Shown: piece after piece, positions 52,386 to 63,520 of the stretch
How the letters are laid out: every line of letters begins with the position of its first letter
Numbering within the stretch: the stretch's first letter is position 1
Assembly (NCBI RefSeq): GCF_000003815.2
Contig: NC_049980.1
Span: 32,084,267 to 32,148,266 of the forward strand
Length of the DNA stretch: 64,000 nt
From: Branchiostoma floridae
Lineage: Eukaryota; Chordata; Leptocardii; Amphioxiformes; Branchiostomatidae
Direction of reading: 5' to 3'
Made by a program: the position numbers and the translations under genes
Notes under the pieces: generated by a model
What the model was told of the DNA's origin: nothing
Database searches by the model: none
The model's input: the letters and a program-made list of their open reading frames with translations, nothing else

Positions 52386-54792
52386 GTAAGTAGTCTCTGG
52401 CAGAAACTAGAATAAGAGCAATGTGGGTGATAATGGTGTGTCGGGGTGGTCTCCCATTTCCTACGTTATGAGTTTCAAGTCAATTCAGTTGAAATGTCCT
52501 GACTGTCTTTGCAGTAAATATCCAAATGCACAAACTGCGATTTTGATCTCCACAAACAGAATCACCTACTCTACAAGATTAGAATCTCTGACCCTGACAC
52601 ACATAAAGCCACAATCTACCTTTGTTGGATCTTCAGTGTATGTGTTGTAATATAGGTCCTGATGTACGGTGGAATTGGCCAAACAAGTTTTGCGTTCATG
52701 ATGCATGTTTTACGCACAGAAAACTAAAGGCTGTGCAACAGATGAATATGTGTTTGTTCTATGACGTCTTCTCCTTTGTCCTGTTGTCAATGATTGCCAG
52801 ATCAAATATACCACGAATACGAGTTTTTAAAAATCTCTTAATATTCCATCGGCACAACTATATTTTATATTGATATGTTATAGTTTAGCGTTATTTTCCT
52901 TTTCCAGTCTTCCCAATGCAACCAATGTAAAAAGTATTCCTTCTTGTTTACACCATGTTTCTCAATATCAAATTCGGGAGAGTATTTACACAGTATACCA
53001 AGTATTTTTCTCTGTGTTTAGACACCATATTCAAAATTCAACCATCCAAGTCCTAATGTTACACAATACCTGAGGGCGTTACCCATGTTCCTTTGTGTTT
53101 GCCCAGTTCTTCTTGGAAATTCTGGCTAAGCTGAATCTATTATTGTCTGGCACACAAAGCGTGTTCTTTTGTGTGGAGAAACATCATCACCATTTATTCC
53201 AACCTTTTTGTCAAATTGGGCTTCGAAAAAATACGCGAATAAGTCTATAATTCGAAGTTAAACGTAAGTTCACATGTGGCAGTAACCAACATAATGTTGC
53301 AATTTTAGACTTTCTATCCTTTCTACACAAAATAAGCACTTACCAATAAGCTTTCGATCAGTCCTCTGATCCTTATCTAGTTGAAATGACCCAAAGCGTT
53401 TTATTTTGTGTACGGATATAAAGTATAAAATTGTGATGATATGAGCCGAATGAGACTTAGCTTGTATTACCTGTTGCCTCCAGTTGGGAACCTTGCACTT
53501 TGAACACCGCTATTTTAGCTTTTATTAAGATTGTTATAGGTTTCCTGTATGTAGACCCGGAAGGTTTTATTCAGACCAAAACAAAATTACGTCGACTTTT
53601 GTATTGTGTACATTCTGTCTGTCAGAGGGACAGGAGTGGATGTGAATTTGCAAAATAAAAATTATTTTTCTTCGCTTGGCTGAATTAATTTTGGAATACT
53701 CGTCTTTTGCACTTGAATAATATATGTTGGGATGGTCCATTTTTGCACAGTGGTTCTTTTGAAAATAATGTACGACCAAATAGATTTTACCAGGTTCTTT
53801 TATATTCTATTCCAGTGATATAAGATTGTGATGTCTTACTACATATACATTTACGCGTACAATGCCTAATGCGTACTAGCATGTACTGGTTCAATTTCAT
53901 CTCGATTCTTAGACAGCTGTAAATGTACGAAAATCAAATAGTCTAAGCAGTCCCCTGTATGCGTCCTTACAGACCCTACTCAAGGATACATACGGAGAAA
54001 AGACCACGCCTGTCCCGGCGGGCTGTTCAACATAAGTTCCCACGGGAACACGAACCTGGCGACCTGTGCGCACCTCTGCACGGTGTCGGGATCGTGCGGG
54101 GCGTTTGTGCACGTGCCAGGCGACTCCGTCAGCTTATGTACGCTCAAACAAGCATGTCCGGCACCCGCCAACGTCACCGGGGCCGACCTGTACTTCAAGA
54201 GGCGTGAGTTTTGTTATGTCAAACACACCGTTCTGGACAATGAATCCATTAAAATTGCATTTCATCCATCATTTATGTCATTATCTTTTACTGCCATAAT
54301 GCATTCATGGCCGTTCTTATTCTACTGATATTGATAACAATCTATTGTTTTGTATTGATGACGATATATTGTTTTGATATTGATGATTTGTTCTGATACT
54401 GATTACAATCTATTCTGATATTGATGATCAACAACTCATTCTTCCGACATTGAAAACAATCTATTCTCATGATATAGATAACAATCTACATAATCCGACA
54501 TTGATAACAATATTTTGAAGTAATACCAATAACAATCTAAGATAACTAAGATTTCTTCTATTTCAAGCTCACCCCTGGCCGTATAGCGGCGACGAAGGTA
54601 AAGATGAATCTTTTGTCTTTAGCTTCTTGAGATCAATCCAATTACAGAAGTCCTCTAATTACGTCAAGGTAGCTGTTGCAAACTTGCAGAACCCCAGATT
54701 CTACCGGTAGGGAAACCAATCGGAGTCTTTGTCAAAAGAGATCGCGATCAAGATTTCCATTACGATATCGGCGATTCTAACAGTATATTCTT

Positions 54793-54823
<31 letters not shown>

Positions 54824-57800
54824 TCTATTCCACTTCACAGATTGGGTACAATCTGAGGGGAGTCGGTAACAGAAATCTAGTTCCTCTACGAGGCCGACTC
54901 CCCAGAAGATAAAAACAATAAATGAAAGACAAGCCTGACATCAAATATTAAAACTAATACATTCAATAAAAAAATTGAGAAAATAACAAACGGTAAAGCT
55001 ATGTCACTAAGCATAATGAGCATGTGCATGTGGTTATCCAGGTACATAAGTTATCAACAGTAAATGTGTCACTTAATCGGGATCTATAATAAAGGGTTAA
55101 TGCCCCGGCCCGAGGTGAATATGGTGAGATAATCCCTGGTCAGGTGCGATAACCACCGAATAAACCACCGAGTGAGCGTAGCGAACGAGGTGGTTTATGA
55201 GGTGGGGGATAAGGCGGGGCATTAACGTTATTATCATATAGCCTACACAAACTGACCCATGTAAGCAACAAATTCCTTTATAATACATACATTCTTTATT
55301 CAAGACTTCCAAGGCTTGACATAATGACAAATTCCCTTCTGCTGGGACAAGTGTCTTGCTATTCAATCCTAACTTATAGTTGTACATATTCAATAAATTT
55401 GAAGGAATGTGAATAGTAATAATGTTTGGATTAACTCTAACATGGACTGCACACTGTACAAAGCATTCCTTCTGCTGACGCATGACGCCGTAACACGTAG
55501 ATTCAGNNNNNNNNNNNNNNNNNNNNNNNNNNNNNNNNNNNNNNNNNNNNNNNNNNNNNNNNNNNNNNNNNNNNNNNNNNNNNNNNNNNNNNNNNNNNNN
55601 NNNNNNNNNNNNNNNNNNNNNNNNNNNNNNNNNNNNNNNNNNNNNNNNNNNNNNNNNNNNNNNNNNNNNNNNNNNNNNNNNNNNNNNNNNNNNNNNNNNN
55701 NNNNNNNNNNNNNNNNNNNNNNNNNNNNNNNNNNNNNNNNNNNNNNNNNNNNNNNNNNNNNNNNNNNNNNNNNNNNNNNNNNNNNNNNNNNNNNNNNNNN
55801 NNNNNNNNNNNNNNNNNNNNNNNNNNNNNNNNNNNNNNNNNNNNNNNNNNNNNNNNNNNNNNNNNNNNNNNNNNNNNNNNNNNNNNNNNNNNNNNNNNNN
55901 NNNNNNNNNNNNNNNNNNNNNNNNNNNNNNNNNNNNNNNNNNNNNNNNNNNNNNNNNNNNNNNNNNNNNNNNNNNNNNNNNNNNNNNNNNNNNNNNNNNN
56001 NNNNNNNNNNNNNNNNNNNNNNNNNNNNNNNNNNNNNNNNNNNNNNNNNNNNNNNNNNNNNNNNNNNNNNNNNNNNNNNNNNNNNNNNNNNNNNNNNNNN
56101 NNNNNNNNNNNNNNNNNNNNNNNNNNNNNNNNNNNNNNNNNNNNNNNNNNNNNNNNNNNNNNNNNNNNNNNNNNNNNNNNNNNNNNNNNNNNNATCTACG
56201 TGTTACGGCGTCATAACGAACGTGGAACGGGGCCCTCTGATTGGTCCGCGGCGCCTGGCTATATGATAATATGAAATCAAGAATTTTTTACATTCTGACA
56301 CCTGTTACAGATTCTTTCTAAATACATGTACTCTGATCGCAATGGATGGTGGATTCCGCCAGATGGGAATCTCTACTCTGTTGACACATATGGCTGTTGT
56401 TCTCTGTTGCGACAGAATCTACAGAGGCATTGTCAAGTGTAATATGTTTGTAGAGCAGTCCAGTGACCATTTGGTCATTAAATGATGCATCCCTAGTACA
56501 TGTAGGTGTGCATTCTAGCAGAGGCTGACGACTTCAATAAATTTTTCAATCTATTTACATATAATGATGTCTCTGTGTTATAAAGCGAACAGTTTAAACG
56601 CCAAACAGCAGTTACGCAAGCAACTGGATATGGTTTGGGACCGTTTCCAAAACCATATCCAGTTGCTTGAGTAACTGCTGTTTGGAGTATCTTATTACCT
56701 GGATGTCTAACCTTCAAAAACGATAACAGTGTAAAAACAGCGTGAATGAAGTGGAGTTATTTTGGCATGATGTTCTTCATTTGCTTTTTCATTGACAGTC
56801 TGCAACGCCACCGCTCCCCTTTCATGGAACCGCACAGAGTCTGTGTTCACGTGAGTATGCTGGTATTCTATGTACATGTAGATATTCTAAAAGGCCAACA
56901 GAGTGTACAATTGGCCAAATTGGTACTGTTTTTCACCGGTAAATCTGTTTGAAGATTAATGTAGAGGACAATTCATGGCGAAATTAGTGGCTGACACCCC
57001 TGCATTAGTCTACATTAGCGTGCCCAGTGCACCGAAAACAATCGACCGCAAGTAAGAGTTGAGGCAGATGAAAAAATGTGACCTGATTTCCTTGTTTTAC
57101 TGTATGCAACGTTAGCTTTGTAGATACATGCATATGCTTGATTTTAGCAGTAAAACAGTCATCACAGTTTCATAAATGATCAAAACCGAAACCACGGATA
57201 AGATTTAAGATTTAAGATTTAAGATTTAAGATTTAAGATTTAAGATTTAAGATTTAAGATTTAAGATTTAAGATTTAAGATTTAAGATTTAAGATTTAAG
57301 ATTTAAGATTTAAGATTTAAGATTTAAGATTTAAGATTTAAGATTTAAGATTTAAGATTTAAGATTTAAGATTTAAGATTTAAGATTTAAGATTTAAGAT
57401 TTAAGATTTAAGATTTAAGATTTAAGATTTAAGATTTAAGATTTAAGATTTAGAATCTTACATTTTAGATATTTCTTAATCTTAATTTTCGACTTTTTAA
57501 CTATCATTTCTAATTTTCAGCTTTCAGGCATGCTATATCTTCAATGTTTAATTTCAGTAGTTTATGTTCAAGGTTTATGCTTTATTCTATATTCATTTTT
57601 CAAGGAAATGAATTGGTGTTTTTCAGTATCGTCTGTCCTCCCGGCTGTGCGTCTGTCGCAGGACCAATCTATGGTGACGGGATGTACAGCGCGGTAAGTA
57701 CATGATCTCCGACATAGTTTTCCACTGGAAGGAAAACAGTCAAACCTGTCTATAGCGGCCACTCAAGGGACCGGACAAATGTGGCCACTATAGACAGGTG

Positions 57801-58814
57801 GCCTCTGTATAGAGGTGGCAACTTGTAGATGAAATACCCAAGGGACCGACAAAAATACCCAAGGGACCGACAAAAAGTGGCCACTATGGACAGATGGCCC
57901 CTCTGTAGAGGTGGCCCCTAATACAGGTTTGACTGTACAGTCAAACCTGTCTATAGCGGCCACTCAAGGGACCGGACAAATATGGCCACTATAGACAGGT
58001 GGCCTCTGTATAGAGGTGGCAACTTGTAGATAAAATACCCAAGGGACCGACAAAAAGTGGCCACTATGGACAGGTGGCCCCTCTGTAGAGGTGGCCCCTA
58101 ATACAGGTTTGACTGTACATATTATGTCATACCTTGGTCGCGACATCGTTCGATTCGGGTGTTCTGGACCAGGTGATATCTTGGGTCAACCTTCTTGTGT
58201 TATCACAGGGGCTTCTACTGTTGTCACGCGGGCTTTCATAGAATGAATCTAGGCTCATGATTAAACCCACTCATGTTGAATACGCTCCTGTCGTCCTGTC
58301 CATGGTGCTGAACCTGTTGTTGTAGTAACGCCCCCTTTCCACTAGAGGCCGTGACAGCTGAGATTTGACAAATAACAAATCATTTTTTTACGTTTTGTGT
58401 GTTTTGCTGCTTTTTAAATCATACGTTTACATCGAGCATCATATTTCAGCTATGAAATCGTGTCACACGTAAAACCAATCCTGTCGGCTGTGATCGCCGT
58501 CTTGTGTAATGGTGGAGTTGACCTCTACAGTGAAGTGATTGTTTTCATGGCTTCACCATGCACGTGGTCGATGGGAAAGTTAATTTACTGGTGCCTCCAC
58601 GTATGGAGTGTTCAGCTATTTCTCCCACACGGTGTAGAACTCGCCCGTCTGTAAAGCGGCTGTTCATCACGGCTGGATCAGAGACGAGCTGGGAGGAGCC
58701 GTGACCGTCAGGAAGTACACTCCTAACCTGGACAGGACCACTTACACGACCACACGCAACGGGGTCACGGCACTGTGGTGAGTTAGGCTACTGTTATGCA
58801 CAAAATACATGCGA

Positions 58815-58863
<49 letters not shown>

Positions 58864-61800
58864 CAGTGACAGAGACAGGAAGAGAAAGATAAAATGATAT
58901 AGCCTTCATGTATGCCGCATCTTGCTATTATCAGACTTTGCCAACGGATAGTTTAGGGAGTCTGTGCATGTAGCCTGCTGAGTTTATAGTTTCAAAGTAG
59001 TTGACATTGGACTTCAGACTAAAATAGAAAGATCCTTACGATGTTATATTTGGTTTACAAAGGTACGACGGAGTTGGCNNNNNNNNNNNNNNNNNNNNNN
59101 NNNNNNNNNNNNNNNNNNNNNNNNNNNNNNNNNNNNNNNNNNNNNNNNNNNNNNNNNNNNNNNNNNNNNNNNNNNNNNNNNNNNNNNNNNNNNNNNNNNN
59201 NNNNNNNNNNNNNNNNNNNNNNNNNNNNNNNNNNNNNNNNNNNNNNNNNNNNNNNNNNNNNNNNNNNNNNNNNNNNNNNNNNNNNNNNNNNNNNNNNNNN
59301 NNNNNNNNNNNNNNNNNNNNNNNNNNNNNNNNNNNNNNNNNNNNNNNNNNNNNNNNNNNNNNNNNNNNNNNNNNNNNNNNNNNNNNNNNNNNNNNNNNNN
59401 NNNNNNNNNNNNNNNNNNNNNNNNNNNNNNNNNNNNNNNNNNNNNNNNNNNNNNNNNNNNNNNNNNNNNNNNNNNNNNNNNNNNNNNNNNNNNNNNNNNN
59501 NNNNNNNNNNNNNNNNNNNNNNNNNNNNNNNNNNNNNNNNNNNNNNNNNNNNNNNNNNNNNNNNNNNNNNNNNNNNNNNNNNNNNNNNNNNNNNNNNNNN
59601 NNNNNNNNNNNNNNNNNNNNNNNNNNNNNNNNNNNNNNNNNNNNNNNNNNNNNNNNNNNNNNNNNNNNNNNNNNNNNNNNNNNNNNNNNNNNNNNNNNNN
59701 NNNNNNNNNNNNNNNNNNNNNNNNNNNNNNNNNNNNNNNNNNNNNNNNNNNNNNNNNNNNNNNNNNNNNNNNNNNNNNNNNNNNNNNNNNNNNNNNNNNN
59801 NNNNNNNNNNNNNNNNNNNNNNNNNNNNNGGGGCGTTGGATGGCGATCCCCCCCCCCCAAAAAAAACAGCCCGTTCGAAGACTGCAACGGAGGCTAGTTT
59901 GTTGTGAGCAAGTCTTTCTTTGTTATTCGGGTGGGCCTACAACTCTTTCTTCGCATCCAGGGGCTGAATTGCGAGGAGTGTACGATAGGTGGGGCTAGAT
60001 CGCAAGCCTCTGGAGCGGCTGCTATTGCATTGGGTGGTACCTCAGGTGAACTCGCACGACAGTAATTGCCCCAGGTGCAGCCATATGACTGTAGGTTTTG
60101 AATCACTCACATCGGGAAGGACCCCTACTTTTTCGATAAGTGTGGCGGGTTCTTTAACGTGTCAGCTAGAGGCGTGGCTGTCCTCAAATATGGGATTTGA
60201 CGAGAGATTTCTCTAACGCATTTGTTGTATGCAGGACATGTTGGTTAATTGTGGCCGTTTTAAGTTTGAAAGAAACTTCATCAGGTGGTAGCCCGATCAG
60301 CTTTAACGGTTACTGTAGAAGGACTGTGTTAGGATTCTTTGCCCTGACATGCGCAGTGTGTCCCGTTTTCAGGATGTGATTCAGTGATCACAGCGTCCAG
60401 CCGATCGCGGGAGTTTTACCCCAACAGCCCGTTCGACAAGAGCAGTGAGTGTAAACTCCACATCATCGGCAATCCAGGCGGCGAGATTGCCCCGGAGTTC
60501 GGCTTTAGCCTCTCGGGCGGGGACGAGTTAGAGGTCAGTAGCATGGACGCTCTCTTATCTTTGTATTTGTACCTTCGCCAAGAAGGATATGTTTTAGGTG
60601 CAATTTGTGTGCAAGTGTGTCTGTTTGTGGACAACATTCTTCTGATATTTCATCATCATCATCATCATAGATACCCCCAGATGACCCTGCGAGATATTTA
60701 GGGGATGGGTGGTGGTCGGGAGAACGAAGGTCAAGTTTCATAATGGTCCCCTAGCGGATTTCTAAAGTACCGCAGCAGAACGTCCGGCTTTGATATCTCT
60801 TTTGATCAATCTTACATGCATATGGATAGTCTCTTTAGCCGTATATATTAGGACTGATTTCCGTAACAGGTGAACAGAGTACAACCTTTCTTTCACTTTA
60901 GAGCTCATGGAAAATACAAGTGAAATACAATTGTTCTATCTCGATGTCTAGATTTAATCTTCTTCACCTTCTTCGACGTGTCATGAATCTTATATGAAAT
61001 GTTTCTGTAAGGTCAACTGCGGTCCGAACAAGGGGTACTTTGTGGGTAAATATACCAACATCAGTGTGACTAGCTCGGAATTCGGAATACCAGACGTTCA
61101 CGAGGCGTTCTTTGATCTGACCACTGGAACCCCAGGACACTGGACAGGTACCTTANNNNNNNNNNNNNNNNNNNNNNNNNNNNNNNNNNNNNNNNNNNNN
61201 NNNNNNNNNNNNNNNNNNNNNNNNNNNNNNNNNNNNNNNNNNNNNNNNNNNNNNNCTTGTCAGTGACACCTCGGGACGGGGCATTAACCCTTTATTATTA
61301 AGTTGAAATCTCATCATTCCTGAAAGTGTGTATTAATTGCTGATCCTTGGCTTTCTTTTTCATCAATAAATGCCTGTATGATCTTACATATGGGATTTGA
61401 NNNNNNNNNNNNNNNNNNNNNNNNNNNNNNNNNNNNNNNNNNNNNNNNNNNNNNNNNNNNNNNNNNNNNNNNNNNNNNNNNNNNNNNNNNNNNNNNNNNN
61501 AATGATTAGTCAACATTGTCTATGGGCAATATTACAACATAGATGTATGACGAAATCGGGCAACTCTTTATTTTTGATTTGATTGTTGTTTGACGTTGTG
61601 TATAAGGTATGTTACTTGCTGAGGTATAGTTTCCACATGAATAAATGTTCGCACGAGTGAAGGAATGGGTCGGAATGCCGTCTCAATGGAAACTCTTGAA
61701 TATATAGAAAGAAGTTTGTTCAGACGGCATTCCGGCTCATTCCGATTCTCGTGTGAAGGGGGTTTCACATATAAATACTTGGCGAATCCGTCATAAATTG

Positions 61801-63331
61801 TGGATTTTGTGTACAATGTAATGTTTCACTGATTTCTGCAGCGCACTGTCCGTTCGGATGGCGGGCATGGGGAGACTCCTGCTACTATTTTGGAAGGTCT
61901 GATGTTCCGTACGAAACAGCAGTTTCAGTGTGTCACAACATGGCAGGTTAGTGGAGAGCGGCTATGTAGTATTCGTTTGTTCCAGCGACTGCAATGTAGA
62001 GAACCATTCATCTAAAATCTTGACACACTGTCCAAAGTGCAAAACGTCTATTACAGCTGATATTGATCTGGGAAATATGAAAGTCTGGGATGTCCACCGT
62101 CTGCATTTCAAGCAACGACCCTGTCGTACCGGCTTGCAGTTCGTCCTTTTTTCTGCGTCAGCAAATCAGTAGCCCTCTCTTGTAGTTGGAGGGGAAGTCG
62201 CCAGCCAATCACATTGCCTCTTATCCTTACGGGGCGACGTGATTGGCTAGCAACATTCTTCCAACAACAGGGGGATTATCCGATTACGCAGCGAGAAAGA
62301 CGAATCAGGGGTCGGTGAACACGGCACGTTGCTTGAGATATACAGTGGCGGGCCTTGCATGTAAAAACGTAGTCTCCAAGCAGACCCAACGGTGCCTTAG
62401 AGATAGTATCAAAGCTGGCAAAGGAGTATAGCCGGCCAAAGGGAGATAGCCGGCTAAGGGAGTCAAACGGGCCGCTATACTAAGTCCCTGGCCAGCTTTG
62501 ATACTATTTCTAAGGCACCGTAGGGTCTGCTTGGAGACTAGTAAAAACGGGCTTTGGCGGAACCGTTTCCCGTAATTATTAGGGCTGTTTCAGCCCAAAG
62601 TCTGAAAAGCTTCTGTAACCTTTGATTTTTCATCAGCCAATTTGATATACAAAGTCCGCAACGGGAGGTCATGAACACACACCAGTCTCTCATTACCGTG
62701 TTTTCTGATTTTCCAGCTCACGTGGTTGAGATCAACAGCGAAGCTGAACAGGAGATTCTCCGCGTCATCACATCAGCCAAAGATGGAGACAAATACTGGG
62801 TCGGACTGCGCTTCTCTCAGGTGACTCTCAAACAACAGCCGCATATACATATTATTCTTAATTCCTTAAGCTGTTGGAAACAATGGTCGTAGAACTACAT
62901 CTTTATTCTATATCCCAGTCGTCCACACTACAACTTCGCTCTTTGGGAATCAGAATCAATGCATAAACGCGAAAATAAACAAACACCTTTCCTTTGACTC
63001 AGGTGAATGCTACCTACTTGTATCGAGTATTCAATCGACAATGTGAATTCTGTCAATGAAGCTAAGACCATGTCGTTGGCTGGGACTTATACCGTCTTTG
63101 ATTGATGTGTAATTTGATTCTTTTGTTAACGTTCCTCCATCCAGTCTAACTCCTGGTACAACTGGTGGCACCAAGTTCCGCTGGCCGCGCAGTCGTCCTG
63201 GTGGTCTGCCGGCACCAACAGAACGGCCGCGTTCGGCAGCGACACCTGTGTGATCATGGGCAGAACTGCAGGGTTCAACTGGACAACTCAGCACTGTGGT
63301 CTCGGGGCCAGGGTCGTTTGTGAAACCGATG
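52298..63331 (+). CDS. Gene 2: PAN-LCCL-CUB-lectin surface protein, 3' incomplete
   Basis: Predicted exons are 52298-52385, 53973-54203, 56799-56850, 57627-57693, 58638-58777, [missing], 60373-60533, 61012-61147, 61842-61946, 62717-62820 and 63145-63331. Phases agree from the start through 58777. The next exon does not fit that phase, and an exon is presumably lost in the gap 59079-59829; phases agree again from 60373 on. The product is a secreted or membrane-anchored multidomain protein; extracellular modules in order are PAN/apple-like, LCCL, CUB-like and C-type lectin. The final exon leaves in phase 1, so the gene continues past 64000. It lies 2.5 kb downstream of the polycystin-1-like gene in the same orientation and may encode a second polycystin-1-like protein. 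Confidence 0.85.
52386..53972. other. First intron of gene 2
   Basis: AT-rich intron with GT at 52386 and AG at 53971-53972. Around 53700-53770 a phrase GGATGGTCCATTTTTGCACAGTGG resembles the 130-bp repeat family at 5640-6560. No other feature recognised. Confidence 0.55.
53973..54203 (+). CDS. Gene 2 exon 2: PAN/apple-like domain
   Basis: A single phase 1-1 exon encodes 77 residues with six cysteines. The spacing runs DHACPGGLF, LATCAHLCTVSGSCGAFVHV, SLCTLKQACP and ends DLYFKRR. The C...C......C.AF.........C.L....C pattern and the terminal Tyr/Phe strand resemble PAN/apple modules, which bind proteins or carbohydrates. Two NxS/T sites (NIS, NVT) are present. A WSC-type domain was considered, but the cysteine number and spacing fit PAN better. 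Confidence 0.72.
54790..54827 (+). repeat. (TTTA)n microsatellite
   Basis: About eight uninterrupted TTTA units. Confidence 0.95.
55230..56270. mobile_element. Inverted-repeat element containing an assembly gap
   Basis: Outer ends ATTATCATATAGCC (55230-55243) and GGCTATATGATAAT (56257-56270) are inverted copies. The bases immediately flanking the gap are as well: TGACGCCGTAACACGTAGAT (55483-55502) and its exact reverse complement at 56194-56213. The gap thus sits inside a palindrome, probably because the arms could not be assembled. Sequence just outside (GGGTTAATGCCCCGGCCCGAGG, 55094) recurs inverted at 61269-61292. Confidence 0.72.
56601..56685. mobile_element. Near-perfect hairpin MITE
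   Basis: Arms of about 36 bp (CAGCAGTTACGCAAGCAACTGGATATGG and its inverse) surround a 12-bp loop GACCGTTTCC. Relatives: 35597-35645, 19675-19740, 7850-7905. Confidence 0.85.
56799..56850 (+). CDS. Gene 2 exon 3: short linker
   Basis: A 52-bp exon reading CNATAPLSWNRTESVFT, entering in phase 1 and leaving in phase 2. It joins the PAN-like exon to the LCCL start and contains two potential N-glycosylation sites. Supported by splice sites and phase only. Confidence 0.68.
57198..57452 (+). repeat. (TTAAGAT)n heptamer microsatellite
   Basis: About 36 perfect copies of a 7-bp unit, without visible interruptions, in the intron before the LCCL exons. Confidence 0.97.
57627..58777 (+). CDS. Gene 2 exons 4-5: LCCL domain
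   Basis: Exons 57627-57693 and 58638-58777 encode one LCCL module, an extracellular fold named from Limulus factor C, cochlin and Lgl1. The first exon gives VCPPGCASVAGPIYGDGMYS, the family start CP.gC......vyG...Y. The second gives SPVCKAAVHHGWIRDELGG then AVTVRKYT, the hallmark S.iC.AAiHaGvi....GG.v.v. The central pair of cysteines is present. The acceptor at 58636-58637 (GTGTAG) is chosen because it keeps phase 0 and places an Asn before SPVC. Exon 5 leaves in phase 2. Confidence 0.92.
57737..57935. mobile_element. CAAACCTG-type MITE, copy 1
   Basis: It begins CAGTCAAACCTGTCTATAGCGG and ends CCCCTAATACAGGTTTGACTG, with short terminal inverted repeats CAGTCAAACCTG. An internal 21-bp phrase (AATACCCAAGGGACCGACAAA) is doubled. 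It sits directly next to copy 2, separated by TA. Confidence 0.9.
57938..58115. mobile_element. CAAACCTG-type MITE, copy 2
   Basis: Same family and orientation as copy 1 with TA on both sides (57936-57937 and 58116-58117). Nearly identical to copy 1 except that the doubled inner phrase occurs once. Confidence 0.9.
58816..58862 (+). repeat. (GA)n microsatellite
   Basis: About 23 uninterrupted AG units in the intron after the LCCL exons. Confidence 0.97.
58863..60372. other. Intron of gene 2 with 751-bp gap; an exon is probably missing
   Basis: The exon before ends in phase 2, and the exon at 60373 needs phase 1, so at least one exon is expected here. The gap 59079-59829 is the best place. 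The readable flanks show nothing coding. Confidence 0.6.
60373..61147 (+). CDS. Gene 2 exons: CUB-like domain
   Basis: Exons 60373-60533 and 61012-61147 read CDSVITASSRSREFYPNSPFDKSSECKLHI and FGFSLSGGDELE, then VNCGPNKGYFVGKYTNISVTSS. This follows the CUB pattern C....i........sP..p.......C.w.I, f.f.l, d.l.v, although residues are lost at the splice junctions and the final Cys is not seen before the gap at 61156. CUB modules mediate protein binding. An LDL-type or other beta-sandwich cannot be excluded. The donor at 61148 (GTACCT) gives phase 1, which fits the lectin exon. Confidence 0.68.
61265..61300. repeat. Inverted copy of the 55094 repeat next to a gap
   Basis: ACCTCGGGACGGGGCATTAACCC between two 100-bp gaps mirrors GGGTTAATGCCCCGGCCCGAGGT at 55094-55116. 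Confidence 0.7.
61650..61756. mobile_element. Hairpin MITE in gene 2 intron
   Basis: CGCACGAGTGAAGGAATGGGTCGG / CGGAATGCCGTCT on the left pairs with AGACGGCATTCCGG / CTCATTCCGATTCTCGTGTG on the right; about 40 bp per arm. Confidence 0.82.
61842..63331 (+). CDS. Gene 2 exons: C-type lectin domain
   Basis: Exons 61842-61946, 62717-62820 and 63145-63331 encode one complete C-type lectin-like domain. The start is CPFGWRAWGDSCYYF, then AVSVCHNM, AHVVEINSEAEQEIL and YWVGLRF, matching C..gW...g.sCY.f....~W..A...C..~.ahLv.i.s..E...i....W.GL. The last exon ends with CVIMGRTAGFNWTTQHCGLGARVVCE. All four canonical cysteines (plus an N-terminal pair) are present. The calcium-binding EPN/QPD and WND motifs are not obvious: the region reads AGTNRTAAFGSD and NWTTQHC, so calcium-dependent sugar binding is doubtful. 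The exit is phase 1 and the gene continues. Confidence 0.95.
62176..62270. mobile_element. Small inverted repeat in lectin intron
   Basis: GTTGGAGGGGAAGTCGCCAGCCAATCACAT pairs imperfectly with ACGTGATTGGCTAGCAACATTCTTCCAAC; short loop TATCCTTACGGGG. Confidence 0.65.
62372..62538. mobile_element. TA-flanked palindromic MITE, copy 3 (167 bp)
   Basis: Begins GTCTCCAAGCAGACCCAACGGTGCC and ends GGCACCGTAGGGTCTGCTTGGAGAC, flanked by TA (62370-62371, 62539-62540). Inner arms AGATAGTATCAAAGCTGGC and GCCAGCTTTGATACTAT also pair. Same family as 23699-23871 and 34094-34761. Confidence 0.92.
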
Positions 63332-63520
63332 GTTAGTTGTTGAAAAATTTGTATTATTTCAAAGCTGGATGCATCTTAGATATTTTCTTCGTGCTATCCA
63401 TGCATGGTAGCATCCCCTTTTCACTAATGTCCAAACCTACCGTGGCATAAGATTATAAGCCGTCTGGATCCCAAGCACGTTTTGTACCACATTATACACA
63501 GTGTAGCAGCAACAGTGGGA

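Larger units (their letters stand above)
54204..56798. other. Intron of gene 2 with palindromic element and gap
   Basis: It holds an AT-rich stretch with repeated ACAATCTAT and GATATTGAT phrases (54320-54540), a TTTA microsatellite (54790-54827), the inverted-repeat element with the 687-bp gap (55230-56270) and a hairpin MITE (56601-56685). Confidence 0.6.
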
